Assembly: GCA_029098225.1 (NCBI GenBank)
Contig: JAQXNX010000004.1
Coordinates: forward strand, 1 to 64,000
Direction of reading: 5' to 3'
DNA length: 64,000 nt
DNA from: Spirochaetales bacterium
GTDB lineage: Bacteria > Spirochaetota > Spirochaetia > Treponematales > Treponemataceae
Below, in pieces: positions 17,297-25,236 of the stretch. Position numbers and translations under genes: made by a program. The first letter of the stretch is position 1. The number at the start of each line of letters is the position of its first letter. The notes beneath the pieces were generated by a model. It saw only the letters and a program-made list of their open reading frames with translations. It made no database searches and was not told the DNA's origin.

Positions 17297-17911
17297 ATGG
17301 ATTCCATTATTCTTTTTGACTTTGACGGAACTATTGCAGATACAATTTCTGCTGGACTTGAAATAATTAATTCACATGCAGAAAAGTTTGGCTATAAAAG
17401 ACTTGACGGTGATATTAATACACACTTTTCTGCATTGCAATTAGTAAAACTTGCAGAAATAAAGTTCTGGAAGCTTCCGTATCTTATTTATCAGTTAAAG
17501 AAAAAGCTTTCTGAAAAAGCAGATGAAATTCAACTCCTTACAGAAGCTCCTTTACTTATTAAGAAGTGCTATGAAGCTGGATTTGAACTTGGAATTCTTA
17601 CTTCAAATTCATTAAAAAATGTTCAGAGTTTTTTAAAAAAATATGAGCTTGATTCTTTTTTTACTTTTTTAAGAACTGATGTTTCTTTATTCGGTAAAAA
17701 AAAGGCTCTTCGTAAAGCTAAAAAAGTCCTTAATAAACGAATATTATATATTGGTGATGAAATTCGCGATATAGAAGCCTGCAGAAAAAACAATATTCCA
17801 ATTGTTTCAATTCCATGGGGATTAAATTCTTTTGAAGTTCTTGAAGAACATAATCATGGATTAGTGGCAAATTCTGCTGAAGAAGCTTATAATCTTATAA
17901 TTAATTTGTAA
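17297..17911 (+). CDS. HAD-superfamily phosphatase, phosphoglycolate phosphatase-like
   Basis: 204 residues with HAD motif I LFDFDGTIADT (residues 6-16), motif II LTSNS, a lysine-rich segment before motif IV (GKKKALRKAKKVL) and YIGDEIRDIEAC. The fold matches Gph-type phosphatases; the substrate is unknown. There is no Shine-Dalgarno. TTGAAA, a 17-bp spacer and TAAAAT lie shortly upstream and would give a very short 5'UTR. The end overlaps the convergent ACT-metallo-beta-lactamase gene by 11 bases. Confidence 0.78.
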   Translation: MDSIILFDFDGTIADTISAGLEIINSHAEKFGYKRLDGDINTHFSALQLVKLAEIKFWKLPYLIYQLKKKLSEKADEIQLLTEAPLLIKKCYEAGFELGILTSNSLKNVQSFLKKYELDSFFTFLRTDVSLFGKKKALRKAKKVLNKRILYIGDEIRDIEACRKNNIPIVSIPWGLNSFEVLEEHNHGLVANSAEEAYNLIINL

Positions 17912-19340
17912 TACAATTATAATCTTTTTTCATTCCATGAGCTCCAAAAATTTTCCAGTCTCCCTGACCAAGACGCTGCATAATTGTTTTACGTTCAAGC
18001 GCACAAAGAGCCGGATCTGTATCTACAGAAGTCATAAGTACTGGAGCATACTGATTGTATTCTGTTTGTTCCTTTGTCATTTCATGAATATTTACGTAAA
18101 TATCACCAGAAAAAACAAGGTGATTAGTGTAATCAATAAGCACTGTTTCGCCCTGTAAGTGGCCGCCTTTTCCTTCGTAAACCTCAAAGTGCAATTCCCC
18201 AAAATCAAAAAAGCCTGTCTGAACCAGAGGTTCTGTCTGATTTTCTGGTGACTGCCAGCAGGCTATTATCTTTGAAGGCTCTGGAGGCTGATAGCAGGTT
18301 AGGGTTTTGCAGATATTTATGTAAGGCTTGTGAAGCGGATTCTGTTCTCGGAAGGCATTCTTACCTCTATATTCCAGTTCGAGGCATTCTTTTGTTTTGG
18401 AGCTTGCGTAAATTTCATCAAAAAGCGGAAGAAGACCGCAGTGATCTACATCTGCATGGGTGATGTAAATTTGTTTTTTGATTTTATCGAAATCTGGAAG
18501 CAGCGTTCTGAAAAGCTTAAGCATTTCATCCTTGTATAGTGCATAGCCGCAGTCAATAAAAAGGGTTTCGCCGTTACTTTGTAAGATAGCCGTATTGCTT
18601 CCACATGGCGGTTCAATTAAAATGATATTCGTATTTTCTGTAATTTTATGATTACTTATTCGAGGCTGGAATTTTGCTCCACGGCTGGCGGCAAGTAAGT
18701 GTGCAAAACGACTGATGCTTTCAAAGGTTTTATAAGGAGAAAGCCCTTTTTCGTCCAGCATCTGCATTACAAGATTTGTATTTATAAGCAGATTGTCGCG
18801 AAGCTCTTCAGAAAGTCCAAGACATTGAACAAGTTCTGAGACAAAGGTGTTATAGAAAATACTGTTGTCCAGAATTTTTTCTGAATGATTGTAATCCAGA
18901 ATTCGTATCGGGCATAGTTTGCGGGCTTTCTCAAGAAAGTCATTTAGTTTTCTTTCATCTCCAATAAAAAGTCCCATTTTAAAGGCCTGATATTCTGTAC
19001 CGTTTTCCTGTGAGCTGATATAAGAAATGTTTAACTGAAAGTCGTTTATGAGCCGGAGGATTTCTGTAACGCTTCCGGGATGGTCTGCGAGAGTAAATTC
19101 CAGAAGTACAATGCTTGTTTCTGTTTTTGTATTTTGTAAATAGCCTATTTTTTCAAGCTCCAGATCAGCCTGTTTAAGGGCTGTTTCGTCTCCTTCGGCA
19201 TCTATAAAAAGCGTGTGTGAATCTACAGCTTTATTATAGCTTACGCGGGTAATATTTATTCCAAGCTTTGCAAGACATTCACTTGCTTTAAGAAAGGCTC
19301 CAATGTGGTTTGGCATATTTGTAATGTAGGTTTTCTTCAT
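17901..19340 (-). CDS. Tandem ACT domains fused to a metallo-beta-lactamase-fold hydrolase
   Basis: 479 residues. Two ACT-like repeats occupy the N-terminus (about 1-65, starting YITNMPNHIGAFLKA, and 75-140, with FTLADHPGSVTEILRLI). A helical linker follows. The C-terminal half (about 235-475) is a metallo-beta-lactamase fold with the metal motif THADVDHCG, LFIDCGY, VLIDYTNHLVFSGD and a terminal FGAHG. ACT domains usually bind amino acids, so a metal hydrolase under amino-acid control is plausible; the substrate is unknown. It is divergent from the XRE-cupin regulator and overlaps its convergent neighbour. Confidence 0.78.
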   Translation of the reverse strand: MKKTYITNMPNHIGAFLKASECLAKLGINITRVSYNKAVDSHTLFIDAEGDETALKQADLELEKIGYLQNTKTETSIVLLEFTLADHPGSVTEILRLINDFQLNISYISSQENGTEYQAFKMGLFIGDERKLNDFLEKARKLCPIRILDYNHSEKILDNSIFYNTFVSELVQCLGLSEELRDNLLINTNLVMQMLDEKGLSPYKTFESISRFAHLLAASRGAKFQPRISNHKITENTNIILIEPPCGSNTAILQSNGETLFIDCGYALYKDEMLKLFRTLLPDFDKIKKQIYITHADVDHCGLLPLFDEIYASSKTKECLELEYRGKNAFREQNPLHKPYINICKTLTCYQPPEPSKIIACWQSPENQTEPLVQTGFFDFGELHFEVYEGKGGHLQGETVLIDYTNHLVFSGDIYVNIHEMTKEQTEYNQYAPVLMTSVDTDPALCALERKTIMQRLGQGDWKIFGAHGMKKDYNCITN

Positions 19341-19381
19341 AAGTATCTGTAATATAGCAGAATTGCATGAGTCTGGACAAT

Positions 19382-19434
19382 AGAAAAACTTTAATTATAT
19401 TAAAAATATTTAATATTTTTTAATTTTTCTATTG
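19382..19434. promoter_or_regulatory. AT-rich inverted repeat shared by both acyl-CoA ligase loci, copy 2
   Basis: This matches the element at 15471-15522 (AGAAAAACTTTAATTATA at the left, TTTAATTTTTCTATTG at the right). It lies between the divergent ACT-metallo-beta-lactamase gene and the XRE-cupin gene, 41 bases from the former, where an operator could serve both directions. Confidence 0.55.
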
Positions 19435-19467
19435 CTTTTTGAAATGAATTCCTGTATTATTTGAACA

Positions 19468-19587
19468 TTGAGTGAGCGATAGTAGCACCTGCAAAGCAGC
19501 CGACCGCAGCGAACGAAGTGAGTGAGGACGGTGAGCGTTAGCGAAGTGCGGATAGCGCGACACGAGCGGAGCGAGTGGCACTTCCAG
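19468..19587. repeat. GC-rich repeat in the leader of the XRE-cupin gene
   Basis: About 120 bases much richer in G+C than their surroundings, made of short related words: GAGTGAGCGA, ACCGCAGCGAACGAAGTGAG, GTGAGCGTTAGCGAAGTGCG and GAGCGGAGCGAGTGG. A related stretch with ACCGCAGCGAACGAGC occurs at 53155-53300 before glnN. No sensible reading frame fills it; the frame open from 19522 is discarded because a good Shine-Dalgarno selects the ATG at 19612. Confidence 0.6.
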
Positions 19588-19611
19588 AATATAATAAGGA
19601 GTATCAACATT

Positions 19612-20163
19612 ATGAATGAGGAGATTAAAGCAGTAGCAGACCGATTGATTGGTCTGCGTGAAATTATGGATGTTTCGGTTGAAGAAGCAGCAGGAGTCTG
19701 TGGAATCTCTATTGAACAGTATAAGAAGTATGAAACAGGTACTGTTGATATTCCTGTAGGAATTCTTCAGTCTATGTCTAAAAAGTATGGCATTGACCTT
19801 GGAACTCTTATTTCTGGAAAAGAGCCACACATGCATTCTTACTGTCTTACAAAAAAAGACAAGGGACTTTCAGTTGACCGCAGAAGTGACTATAAATATC
19901 AGGCTCTGGCGGCTGGTTTTCAGAATCGCAAGGCAGATCCGTTTATCGTTACAATAACTCCGGAAGAAACCCGCGAGATTCATTTCAATGCACATCCTGG
20001 CCACGAGTTTGAATATATGATTGAAGGCTCTATGAAGCTGGTTGTGGATGGAAAAGAAATGACTCTGGAAGAAGGTGATTCTGTATATTTTGATGCAACT
20101 AAGCAGCACGGTATGCAGGCCCTTAATGATAAAAAAGCTAAATTCTTGGCAATAATTATATAG
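19612..20163 (+). CDS. XRE-family regulator with C-terminal cupin domain
   Basis: 183 residues: an N-terminal XRE helix-turn-helix (about 8-65, VEEAAGVCGISIEQYKKYE) and a C-terminal cupin (about 110-183, HPGHEFEYMIEGSMKLVVDG, then LEEGDSVYFDATKQHG). Such XRE-cupin proteins are one-component regulators that sense small metabolites. The start is the ATG at 19612 with AAGGAG at 19597-19601. The stop lies eight bases before an acyl-CoA ligase gene, so it probably regulates its own operon and perhaps the ligase at 15628 through the shared AT-rich element. Confidence 0.88.
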   Translation: MNEEIKAVADRLIGLREIMDVSVEEAAGVCGISIEQYKKYETGTVDIPVGILQSMSKKYGIDLGTLISGKEPHMHSYCLTKKDKGLSVDRRSDYKYQALAAGFQNRKADPFIVTITPEETREIHFNAHPGHEFEYMIEGSMKLVVDGKEMTLEEGDSVYFDATKQHGMQALNDKKAKFLAIII

Positions 20164-20171
20164 GATTTAAT

Positions 20172-21866
20172 ATGTTAGAAGATTTTCTAGAACGAACAGA
20201 ATTTACAGATTATAAAGATTTTTTTGAAAACTATAAAATTAAGGTACCTGCAAACTTCAACTTTGGTTATGATGTAGTTGATGTTCTTGCTCAGCGTACC
20301 CCGGATGTAAAAGCCTTCGTATGGTGCAATGATAACGGCGAAGAGCTTGTAATGACCTTTGGAGAACTTAAGGAACGCACAGACAAAGCCGCCGCTTATT
20401 TCCGCAGTATTGGTATTAAGCGCGGAGATTTTGTTATGCTGATTCTTCAGCGCCGTTATGAGTTCTGGCTTTCTATTGTAGCACTTCACAAAATTGGCGC
20501 AGCTGTTATTCCTGCAACTCACATGCTTACAAAAGAGGATATTGTTTTCCGCTGTAATGCCGCATACATTAAGGCAGTTGTTGCTGTAGACCATCGCGAG
20601 CTTTTTACTTACATTGAAGAAGCTCAGAAGGAATGTCCTTCACTCAAAACTCTTGTAGCTGTTCCTCCTTTTGGAATTGACCAGGGTATGAGTGCAGAGT
20701 TCAAGGCAAAGCATCCGACCTGGCTGGACTTTACTGAGGGTTGTAAAAATGTTAGTGAGGAAGCACTTAAAGACTTCCACGCCCTTAAGCGCGAAGATAT
20801 CAGTAAGAACGATGACATTCTTCTTGCATACTTTACATCCGGTACTACAAGTCATCCAAAGCTGGTTTCTCATAACTTCCTTTATCCACTTGGACACATT
20901 GTTACTGCAAGCTACTGGCAGCAGGTTCAGAAGGGCGGACTTCATCTTACTGTAGCAGATACAGGCTGGGGTAAGGCAGTGTGGGGTAAGCTCTACGGTC
21001 AGTGGATTGCTGAATGCTGTGTATTTATTTATGACTACCATGATAAGTTCAAGCCTATTGATTTGATCAAGCAGATTGAAAAACATCACATTACTTCTTT
21101 CTGCGCTCCTCCAACAATCTACCGTTTCCTTATTCAGGAAGATTTAACTCAATATGATTTCTCAAGCTGCCTGCATTGGTCGACAGCCGGCGAGCCTTTG
21201 AGCGAAGAAGTATTCAACAAATGGAAGGAAATCACCGGAAAAGAGATTCGCGAAGGCTTTGGTCAGACAGAAACTACTTTGTCGCTCTTTAATTACGGCA
21301 ACGAACGCATTAAGCCGGGCAGCCTTGGAAAACCTGCACCATATTATAATGTTACTTTGATTGATGAAGAAGGTAACGAAGTAGAAGACGGTGAAGTTGG
21401 AGAAATTGTAGTTGATATGTCTAAGGGAAACTTCCCGGGCCTTTTCATGGAATACTTTGGCGATCCTGCAAAAACTAAGTCTGTAATGCACGACGGATAC
21501 TACCACACTTCTGATAACGCATGGCGTGATGAAGACGGATACTTCTGGTTTACCGGCCGCAATGACGACGTAATCAAGTGTTCTGGTTACCGAATTGGTA
21601 CTTTCGAAGTAGAGTCTGTTCTTATGCAGCACCCTGCAGTTGTAGAATGTGCAGTTACAGCCGCTCCTGATCCTGTACGAGGTCAGGTTGTAAAGGCAAC
21701 TATCGTTCTCGCAAAGGGCTACCAGCCGGGCGACGAGCTTGTAAAGGATATTCAGAACTTTGTAAAGAAAACAACTGCTCCATATAAATACCCGAGAATT
21801 GTTGAGTTCAGAGACAGTCTGCCAAAGACAATTTCGGGTAAGATTATGAGAAAGGATATTAAGTAG
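20172..21866 (+). CDS. AMP-forming acyl-CoA synthetase (acetyl/medium-chain type)
   Basis: 564 residues of the ANL superfamily. The ATP motif is FTSGTTSHPKLV, with SH in place of the usual G-x before PK. The adenylate motif is GFGQTET, the hinge is FTGRNDDVIKCSGYRIG, and the catalytic lysine is in KTISGKIMRKDIK at the C-terminus. Overall it is nearer to medium-chain acyl-CoA synthetases than to FadD. It is the second gene after the XRE-cupin regulator. A substrate such as acetate, butyrate or a branched acid cannot be decided here. Confidence 0.87.
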   Translation: MLEDFLERTEFTDYKDFFENYKIKVPANFNFGYDVVDVLAQRTPDVKAFVWCNDNGEELVMTFGELKERTDKAAAYFRSIGIKRGDFVMLILQRRYEFWLSIVALHKIGAAVIPATHMLTKEDIVFRCNAAYIKAVVAVDHRELFTYIEEAQKECPSLKTLVAVPPFGIDQGMSAEFKAKHPTWLDFTEGCKNVSEEALKDFHALKREDISKNDDILLAYFTSGTTSHPKLVSHNFLYPLGHIVTASYWQQVQKGGLHLTVADTGWGKAVWGKLYGQWIAECCVFIYDYHDKFKPIDLIKQIEKHHITSFCAPPTIYRFLIQEDLTQYDFSSCLHWSTAGEPLSEEVFNKWKEITGKEIREGFGQTETTLSLFNYGNERIKPGSLGKPAPYYNVTLIDEEGNEVEDGEVGEIVVDMSKGNFPGLFMEYFGDPAKTKSVMHDGYYHTSDNAWRDEDGYFWFTGRNDDVIKCSGYRIGTFEVESVLMQHPAVVECAVTAAPDPVRGQVVKATIVLAKGYQPGDELVKDIQNFVKKTTAPYKYPRIVEFRDSLPKTISGKIMRKDIK

Positions 21867-21872
21867 CCTAAA

Positions 21873-21922
21873 ATCGAAGAACCGTTAAAAAACGAGCTGC
21901 GACAGCAGGTCGTTTTAGGTTC
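21873..21922 (-). repeat. Covarying hairpin module (TTAACG family), copy 5
   Basis: On the minus strand: outer arm GAACC, TAAAA, inner arm CGACCTGC, loop TGTC, inner arm GCAGCTCG, T-run, TTAACG, outer arm GTTC, then TTCGAT. Both arms pair. The same frame with different stem sequences occurs at 21961-22040 and four times at 26176-26460. Confidence 0.65.
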
Positions 21923-21960
21923 AACATAAAAATGGCTCAAGCGGCGAGACTAGCGAGCCG

Positions 21961-22040
21961 CCTAAAATCGAAGAACCGTTAAAAAACGACTGTGTTAAGG
22001 CACGCTACGCTTAAAGCCTTGACACAGTCGTTTTTGCAGA
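21961..22040 (-). repeat. Covarying hairpin module (TTAACG family), copy 6
   Basis: On the minus strand a long inner stem (ACGACTGTGTCAAGGC facing GCCTTAACACAGTCGT) is followed by TTTTTTAACGGTTCTTCGAT, the same right end as the copy at 21873-21922. The left outer arm is not conserved. Together these two copies fill the 220-base gap after the acyl-CoA synthetase gene and may act as its terminators. Confidence 0.6.
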
Positions 22041-22074
22041 AGTCTTTCTCTTGAATTAATGTAGAAATTTTCTT

Positions 22075-22080
22075 TATAAT
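22075..22080 (+). promoter_or_regulatory. -10 box of a leaderless membrane protein gene
   Basis: TATAAT ends six bases before the ATG at 22087, with TTGAAT at 22051-22056 (18-bp spacer). No Shine-Dalgarno is present, so the transcript probably starts at the ATG. Confidence 0.6.
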
Positions 22081-22086
22081 CTGATT

Positions 22087-22611
22087 ATGTATATAAAATT
22101 GAAAGGTTATACTTTTTTAGATTATTGTGATTTCTCGTTTTCATCTTCGGGATTAAGTAGAAAAGTTAGATTTACTTCTTTATTTTTAATTATTCTTGTT
22201 TTTCTTGCTTTTTTTACTGATTATTTTTTTCATTTACATTTTTTTGATTTACTGAGAACAGAAATAAAAGTTCTTTCGGTAATTGGAATTCTTATTTTAA
22301 TATATTTTTTTATTATTCTTTTCCAAATTTTTCGTGCTTATAAATCACTAAAATATTTTAATATAGAAACAGAGCTTGAAATTACAGAAGACAAAATATT
22401 AGAAAAATCAAAATTTACCAGATTAGAAATTCCCAAAAATAAACTTTCAAAAATAATACTAAGTAAAAATAGAATTTATATTTTCTATCAGGATTTCAGG
22501 GCAATTTTAATCTGTAAAAAATCTTTAGAGAATGAAAATAAATGGAATGAATTGAAGTCATTTATATTTCAGAATTATGATTGCAATAATTTTGTAATCA
22601 AAAAAATGTAA
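22087..22611 (+). CDS. Small membrane protein, YcxB-like
   Basis: 174 residues with two hydrophobic segments (about 30-50 and 65-85) followed by a cytoplasmic domain of about 80 residues containing IETELEITEDKILEKSK and IFYQDFRAILICKKSLE. This is the general layout of YcxB-like membrane proteins, but I would not name a function. The next gene encodes a similarly built protein, so the pair may be distant paralogues. Confidence 0.65.
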   Translation: MYIKLKGYTFLDYCDFSFSSSGLSRKVRFTSLFLIILVFLAFFTDYFFHLHFFDLLRTEIKVLSVIGILILIYFFIILFQIFRAYKSLKYFNIETELEITEDKILEKSKFTRLEIPKNKLSKIILSKNRIYIFYQDFRAILICKKSLENENKWNELKSFIFQNYDCNNFVIKKM

Positions 22612-22654
22612 AGTATGGTTTATAAAATAGAAGAATGCACTTTTTAAACTTCAG

Positions 22655-22725
22655 TTTTGCCTTTTGGCAAAATCTGCTATTTTGCGCCTCTGTGTATGAC
22701 TACTATCATGGAGGTTTTATAGGAG
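22655..22725 (+). repeat. Ribosome-binding-site-proximal repeat, copy A
   Basis: A hairpin TTTTGCC/GGCAAAA is followed by TTTTGCGCCTC, then ATGACTACTATCATGGAGG, ending at AGGAG seven bases before the ATG at 22732. Matching elements lie directly before three other start codons: 32929-32959, 33818-33885 and 56236-56305 (minus). In this copy ATGA pairs with TCAT and CCTC with GAGG. Confidence 0.65.
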
Positions 22726-22731
22726 AACAAA

Positions 22732-23364
22732 ATGGAATTCAATATCAAGACAATTAATCATAAAGATGAATATATAAAATATTATAATGATTTTGTTTCA
22801 AAAAGACTTTTCCCTGTTTATTTGCATATAATTATTGGCGGATTGTTTTTTTGTGATGCTCTTTTTTTATCTGTAATTTTTATATGGTCCAAAAATATGG
22901 CAATTATTTTTAATATTTTGTTAATTTATTTGGTTTCAATATTCTTTTTATTTAAAAACCGTAAATCAGGAAAAAAAGCAGAAAAATATGCAGAAAGAGG
23001 TTTGTATTTAATCCGAAATATTAAAGAAGTAAATTATATTTTTACATCTGAAAAAATAACTGGGCTGACTGAATTTGGAGAAACAATTTTTCTCCCGGAG
23101 CATATTTATGAAATAGACCTTGCAGATGATTATGTAGCTTTTAAGTTTTTTTATGGCAGTTTAAATTTTTTCTGTAAAAATGATTTTGAAAATGAAGAAC
23201 TATGGAATGATTTTAAAAATTTGATAAAATCTGATTATAGTAAAATTAAAAGGTTTTATGAAAACAAACCATTTAATAAAAAACATTACATTATTGCATC
23301 ATTAATAGTACTTCTGCTTTCGGCTGTAATTATTGGACTTCAATATTATTATATTTTCTTTTAA
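22732..23364 (+). CDS. Small membrane protein, YcxB-like
   Basis: 210 residues with hydrophobic segments at about 28-48, 55-75 and the extreme C-terminus (185-207). The central soluble part contains YIFTSEKITGLTEFGET and IYEIDLADDYVAFKFFY, a pattern seen in YcxB-like proteins. Function unknown. The start follows the palindromic repeat whose end supplies the Shine-Dalgarno AGGAG. Confidence 0.62.
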   Translation: MEFNIKTINHKDEYIKYYNDFVSKRLFPVYLHIIIGGLFFCDALFLSVIFIWSKNMAIIFNILLIYLVSIFFLFKNRKSGKKAEKYAERGLYLIRNIKEVNYIFTSEKITGLTEFGETIFLPEHIYEIDLADDYVAFKFFYGSLNFFCKNDFENEELWNDFKNLIKSDYSKIKRFYENKPFNKKHYIIASLIVLLLSAVIIGLQYYYIFF

Positions 23365-23396
23365 TGAATAATCATAATCACCCGTCAAATCCACTG

Positions 23397-23430
23397 AAAA
23401 AAAATAGAGGCTGTTCAAAAGAACAGCCTC
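23397..23430 (-). terminator. Intrinsic terminator of frdA
   Basis: On the minus strand a perfect 10-bp stem (GAGGCTGTTC, loop TTTT, GAACAGCCTC) is followed by TATTTTTTTT. It lies 49 bases after the frdA stop codon. Confidence 0.85.
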
Positions 23431-23478
23431 ATCATCTATTTATAATATAAATAGAAACTTTTAGTTGCCAAGAAAAAA

Positions 23479-25116
23479 CTAAAGTGTAGCTCCAGGAATT
23501 GCCTTGTCGAACTCAGGGTTACCGTGGTGGTAAGTTGGAAGTACCTTTGGAGAAACAGCGTTGCCCTTAATCTTTGCAGCAGCTCTTTCCTTTTCAAAGT
23601 CCTTTACGTGCTGGAGAGAAAGTTCTTTTGCAAGCTTAATCTTCTTGAACATCTTACCGGCTTCGATTCCGGCTTCGCGTCCGAATACAACTACATCGAG
23701 GAGTGAGTTACCCATAAGGCGGTTTGTACCGTGAACACCACCAGAAGCTTCACCTGCAACGAGGAGGTTAGCAACGTTAGTGTGACAAGTCTTGTCAATT
23801 TCTACACCACCATTCTGATAGTGAAGTGTAGGGTAAACAAGAATTGGTTCCTTGCGGATATCGATTCCGTACTTAATGAACATGTTGTACATAGCAGGAA
23901 TTGACTTAAGGATTGTTCCTTCTCCGTGAATCATATCGATCATTGGAGTATCGAGCCATACAGCATCCTGTACGTCGTTATGAACACCACGGCCTTCACG
24001 AACTTCGCGGATAATACCAGAAGCGTTTACGTCGCGTGTTTCAAGTGGGTGAATGTAAACTTCACCGTCTTTATTGATAAGTTTAGCTCCGAGTGAGCGA
24101 ACCTTTTCTGTTACGAGTTTACCAAGAATCTGTGTCGGGTATGCAGCTCCAGTCGGGTGATACTGCAAAGAATCCTGATAAAGAAGCTTTGCACCAGCGC
24201 GGTATGCAATTACAAGACCGTCGGCTGTTGCACCGTAGTGGTTAGAAGTTGGGAATCCCTGATAGTGCATACGTCCGGCACCACCAGTTGCAATAATTAC
24301 AACCTTAGCCTTTGCAATGCGGATTTCTCCAGTTTCAATGTTCATAAGAACTGCACCGGCAGCTTCACCTTTTTCGTTCTTGATGATTTCGATAGCGGCT
24401 GTGAAGTCTACTACTGTAATCTGGTCTGCGCGGTTGAAAGTTTCATCGCGGAGAGTACGCATGATTTCTGCACCAGAGTAGTCCTTACAAGCATGCATAC
24501 GCTTGCGGCTTGTTCCACCACCATGTGTTGTTACCATTGTACCATCTGGCATCTTGTCGAATTCAACACCAAGATCGTTGAGCCATTTGATTACAGATGG
24601 AGCCTTGTTTACGAGTGTATATACGAGCTCTGGTTTTCCGTCAAAGTGTCCGCCACCAAAAGCGTCGAGGTAATGCTGAGCAGGTGAGTCGTTTGGCTTA
24701 TCTGCAGCCTGAATTCCACCTTCAGCCATCATAGTGTTAGCATCACCAACACGAAGCTTTGTTACGAGAAGAACTTTTGCTCCGGCTTCAGAAGCCATGA
24801 TAGCAGCAGAAGTTCCTGCTCCGCCACCACCAATTACGAGTACGTCTGTTTCATAATCAATGTGGTTAAGATCAATCTTTTCAGGTTCGAGGCGTGGTTT
24901 TGCCTGAAGCATTTCTGCGAGCTCTATAGGAGCCTGCTGTCCCTTGTTAGGACCAATCTTGAGTTCTGTGAACTGCTTCTTAATGCGGTCCGGGTGGAAC
25001 TTCAAGAGTAAATCGTCTTTTTCTTCTGCAGTAAGACGTGCATGTTCAAATTTAAGGTTTTCTTCGCGTTTTTCAGCTACGATTTTCGCAGCGTCGTCAA
25101 GGTAATTTCCGTACAT
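23479..25116 (-). CDS. frdA: Fumarate reductase/succinate dehydrogenase flavoprotein subunit
   Basis: 545 residues. An N-terminal extension of about 85 residues precedes the FAD motif VLVIGGGGAGTSAAIMASEA. Typical flavoprotein features follow: THGGGTSRKRMHACKDYSG, DSLQYHPTGA at the active site, and VAGEASGGVHGTNRLMGNSL near the C-terminus. In anaerobic spirochaetes such an enzyme usually reduces fumarate to succinate. The Fe-S subunit gene is just upstream, but no membrane-anchor (FrdC/SdhC-type) gene is present, so a soluble or differently coupled enzyme is possible. The stop is followed by a good terminator. Confidence 0.87.
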   Translation of the reverse strand: MYGNYLDDAAKIVAEKREENLKFEHARLTAEEKDDLLLKFHPDRIKKQFTELKIGPNKGQQAPIELAEMLQAKPRLEPEKIDLNHIDYETDVLVIGGGGAGTSAAIMASEAGAKVLLVTKLRVGDANTMMAEGGIQAADKPNDSPAQHYLDAFGGGHFDGKPELVYTLVNKAPSVIKWLNDLGVEFDKMPDGTMVTTHGGGTSRKRMHACKDYSGAEIMRTLRDETFNRADQITVVDFTAAIEIIKNEKGEAAGAVLMNIETGEIRIAKAKVVIIATGGAGRMHYQGFPTSNHYGATADGLVIAYRAGAKLLYQDSLQYHPTGAAYPTQILGKLVTEKVRSLGAKLINKDGEVYIHPLETRDVNASGIIREVREGRGVHNDVQDAVWLDTPMIDMIHGEGTILKSIPAMYNMFIKYGIDIRKEPILVYPTLHYQNGGVEIDKTCHTNVANLLVAGEASGGVHGTNRLMGNSLLDVVVFGREAGIEAGKMFKKIKLAKELSLQHVKDFEKERAAAKIKGNAVSPKVLPTYHHGNPEFDKAIPGATL

Positions 25117-25126
25117 ATATTAATTC

Positions 25127-25236
25127 TCCTTGAATGCGCCATGAATGGCGCAATGGTCATTTATCTGCTTTAGTATGAGAGTTTTTGCAACGCAGAAACT
25201 CTCAGAACAAAATTGCCACGGATGGCGATTTTGTGA
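25127..25236 (-). repeat. Three-hairpin spacer between frdB and frdA
   Basis: Read on the minus strand, the gap contains three imperfect hairpins in a row: ACAAAATCGCCA facing TGGCAATTTTGT, GAGAGTTTCTGCG facing TTGCAAAAACTCTC, and TGCGCCAT facing ATGGCGCA. The last lies just before the AAGGAG Shine-Dalgarno of frdA. They may protect or trim the transcript and so set the ratio of the two subunits. The middle one resembles other variable hairpins in this window. Confidence 0.5.

Noticed and set aside
19410-19836. Minus-strand ORFs across the XRE-cupin leader
   Set aside because: They read through the repeat and the regulator gene in antisense; no coding support.
24157-24687. 176-codon plus-strand ORF opposite frdA
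   Set aside because: It is antisense to conserved flavoprotein motifs, has unusual Cys/Ser/Thr-rich composition and no start signal.
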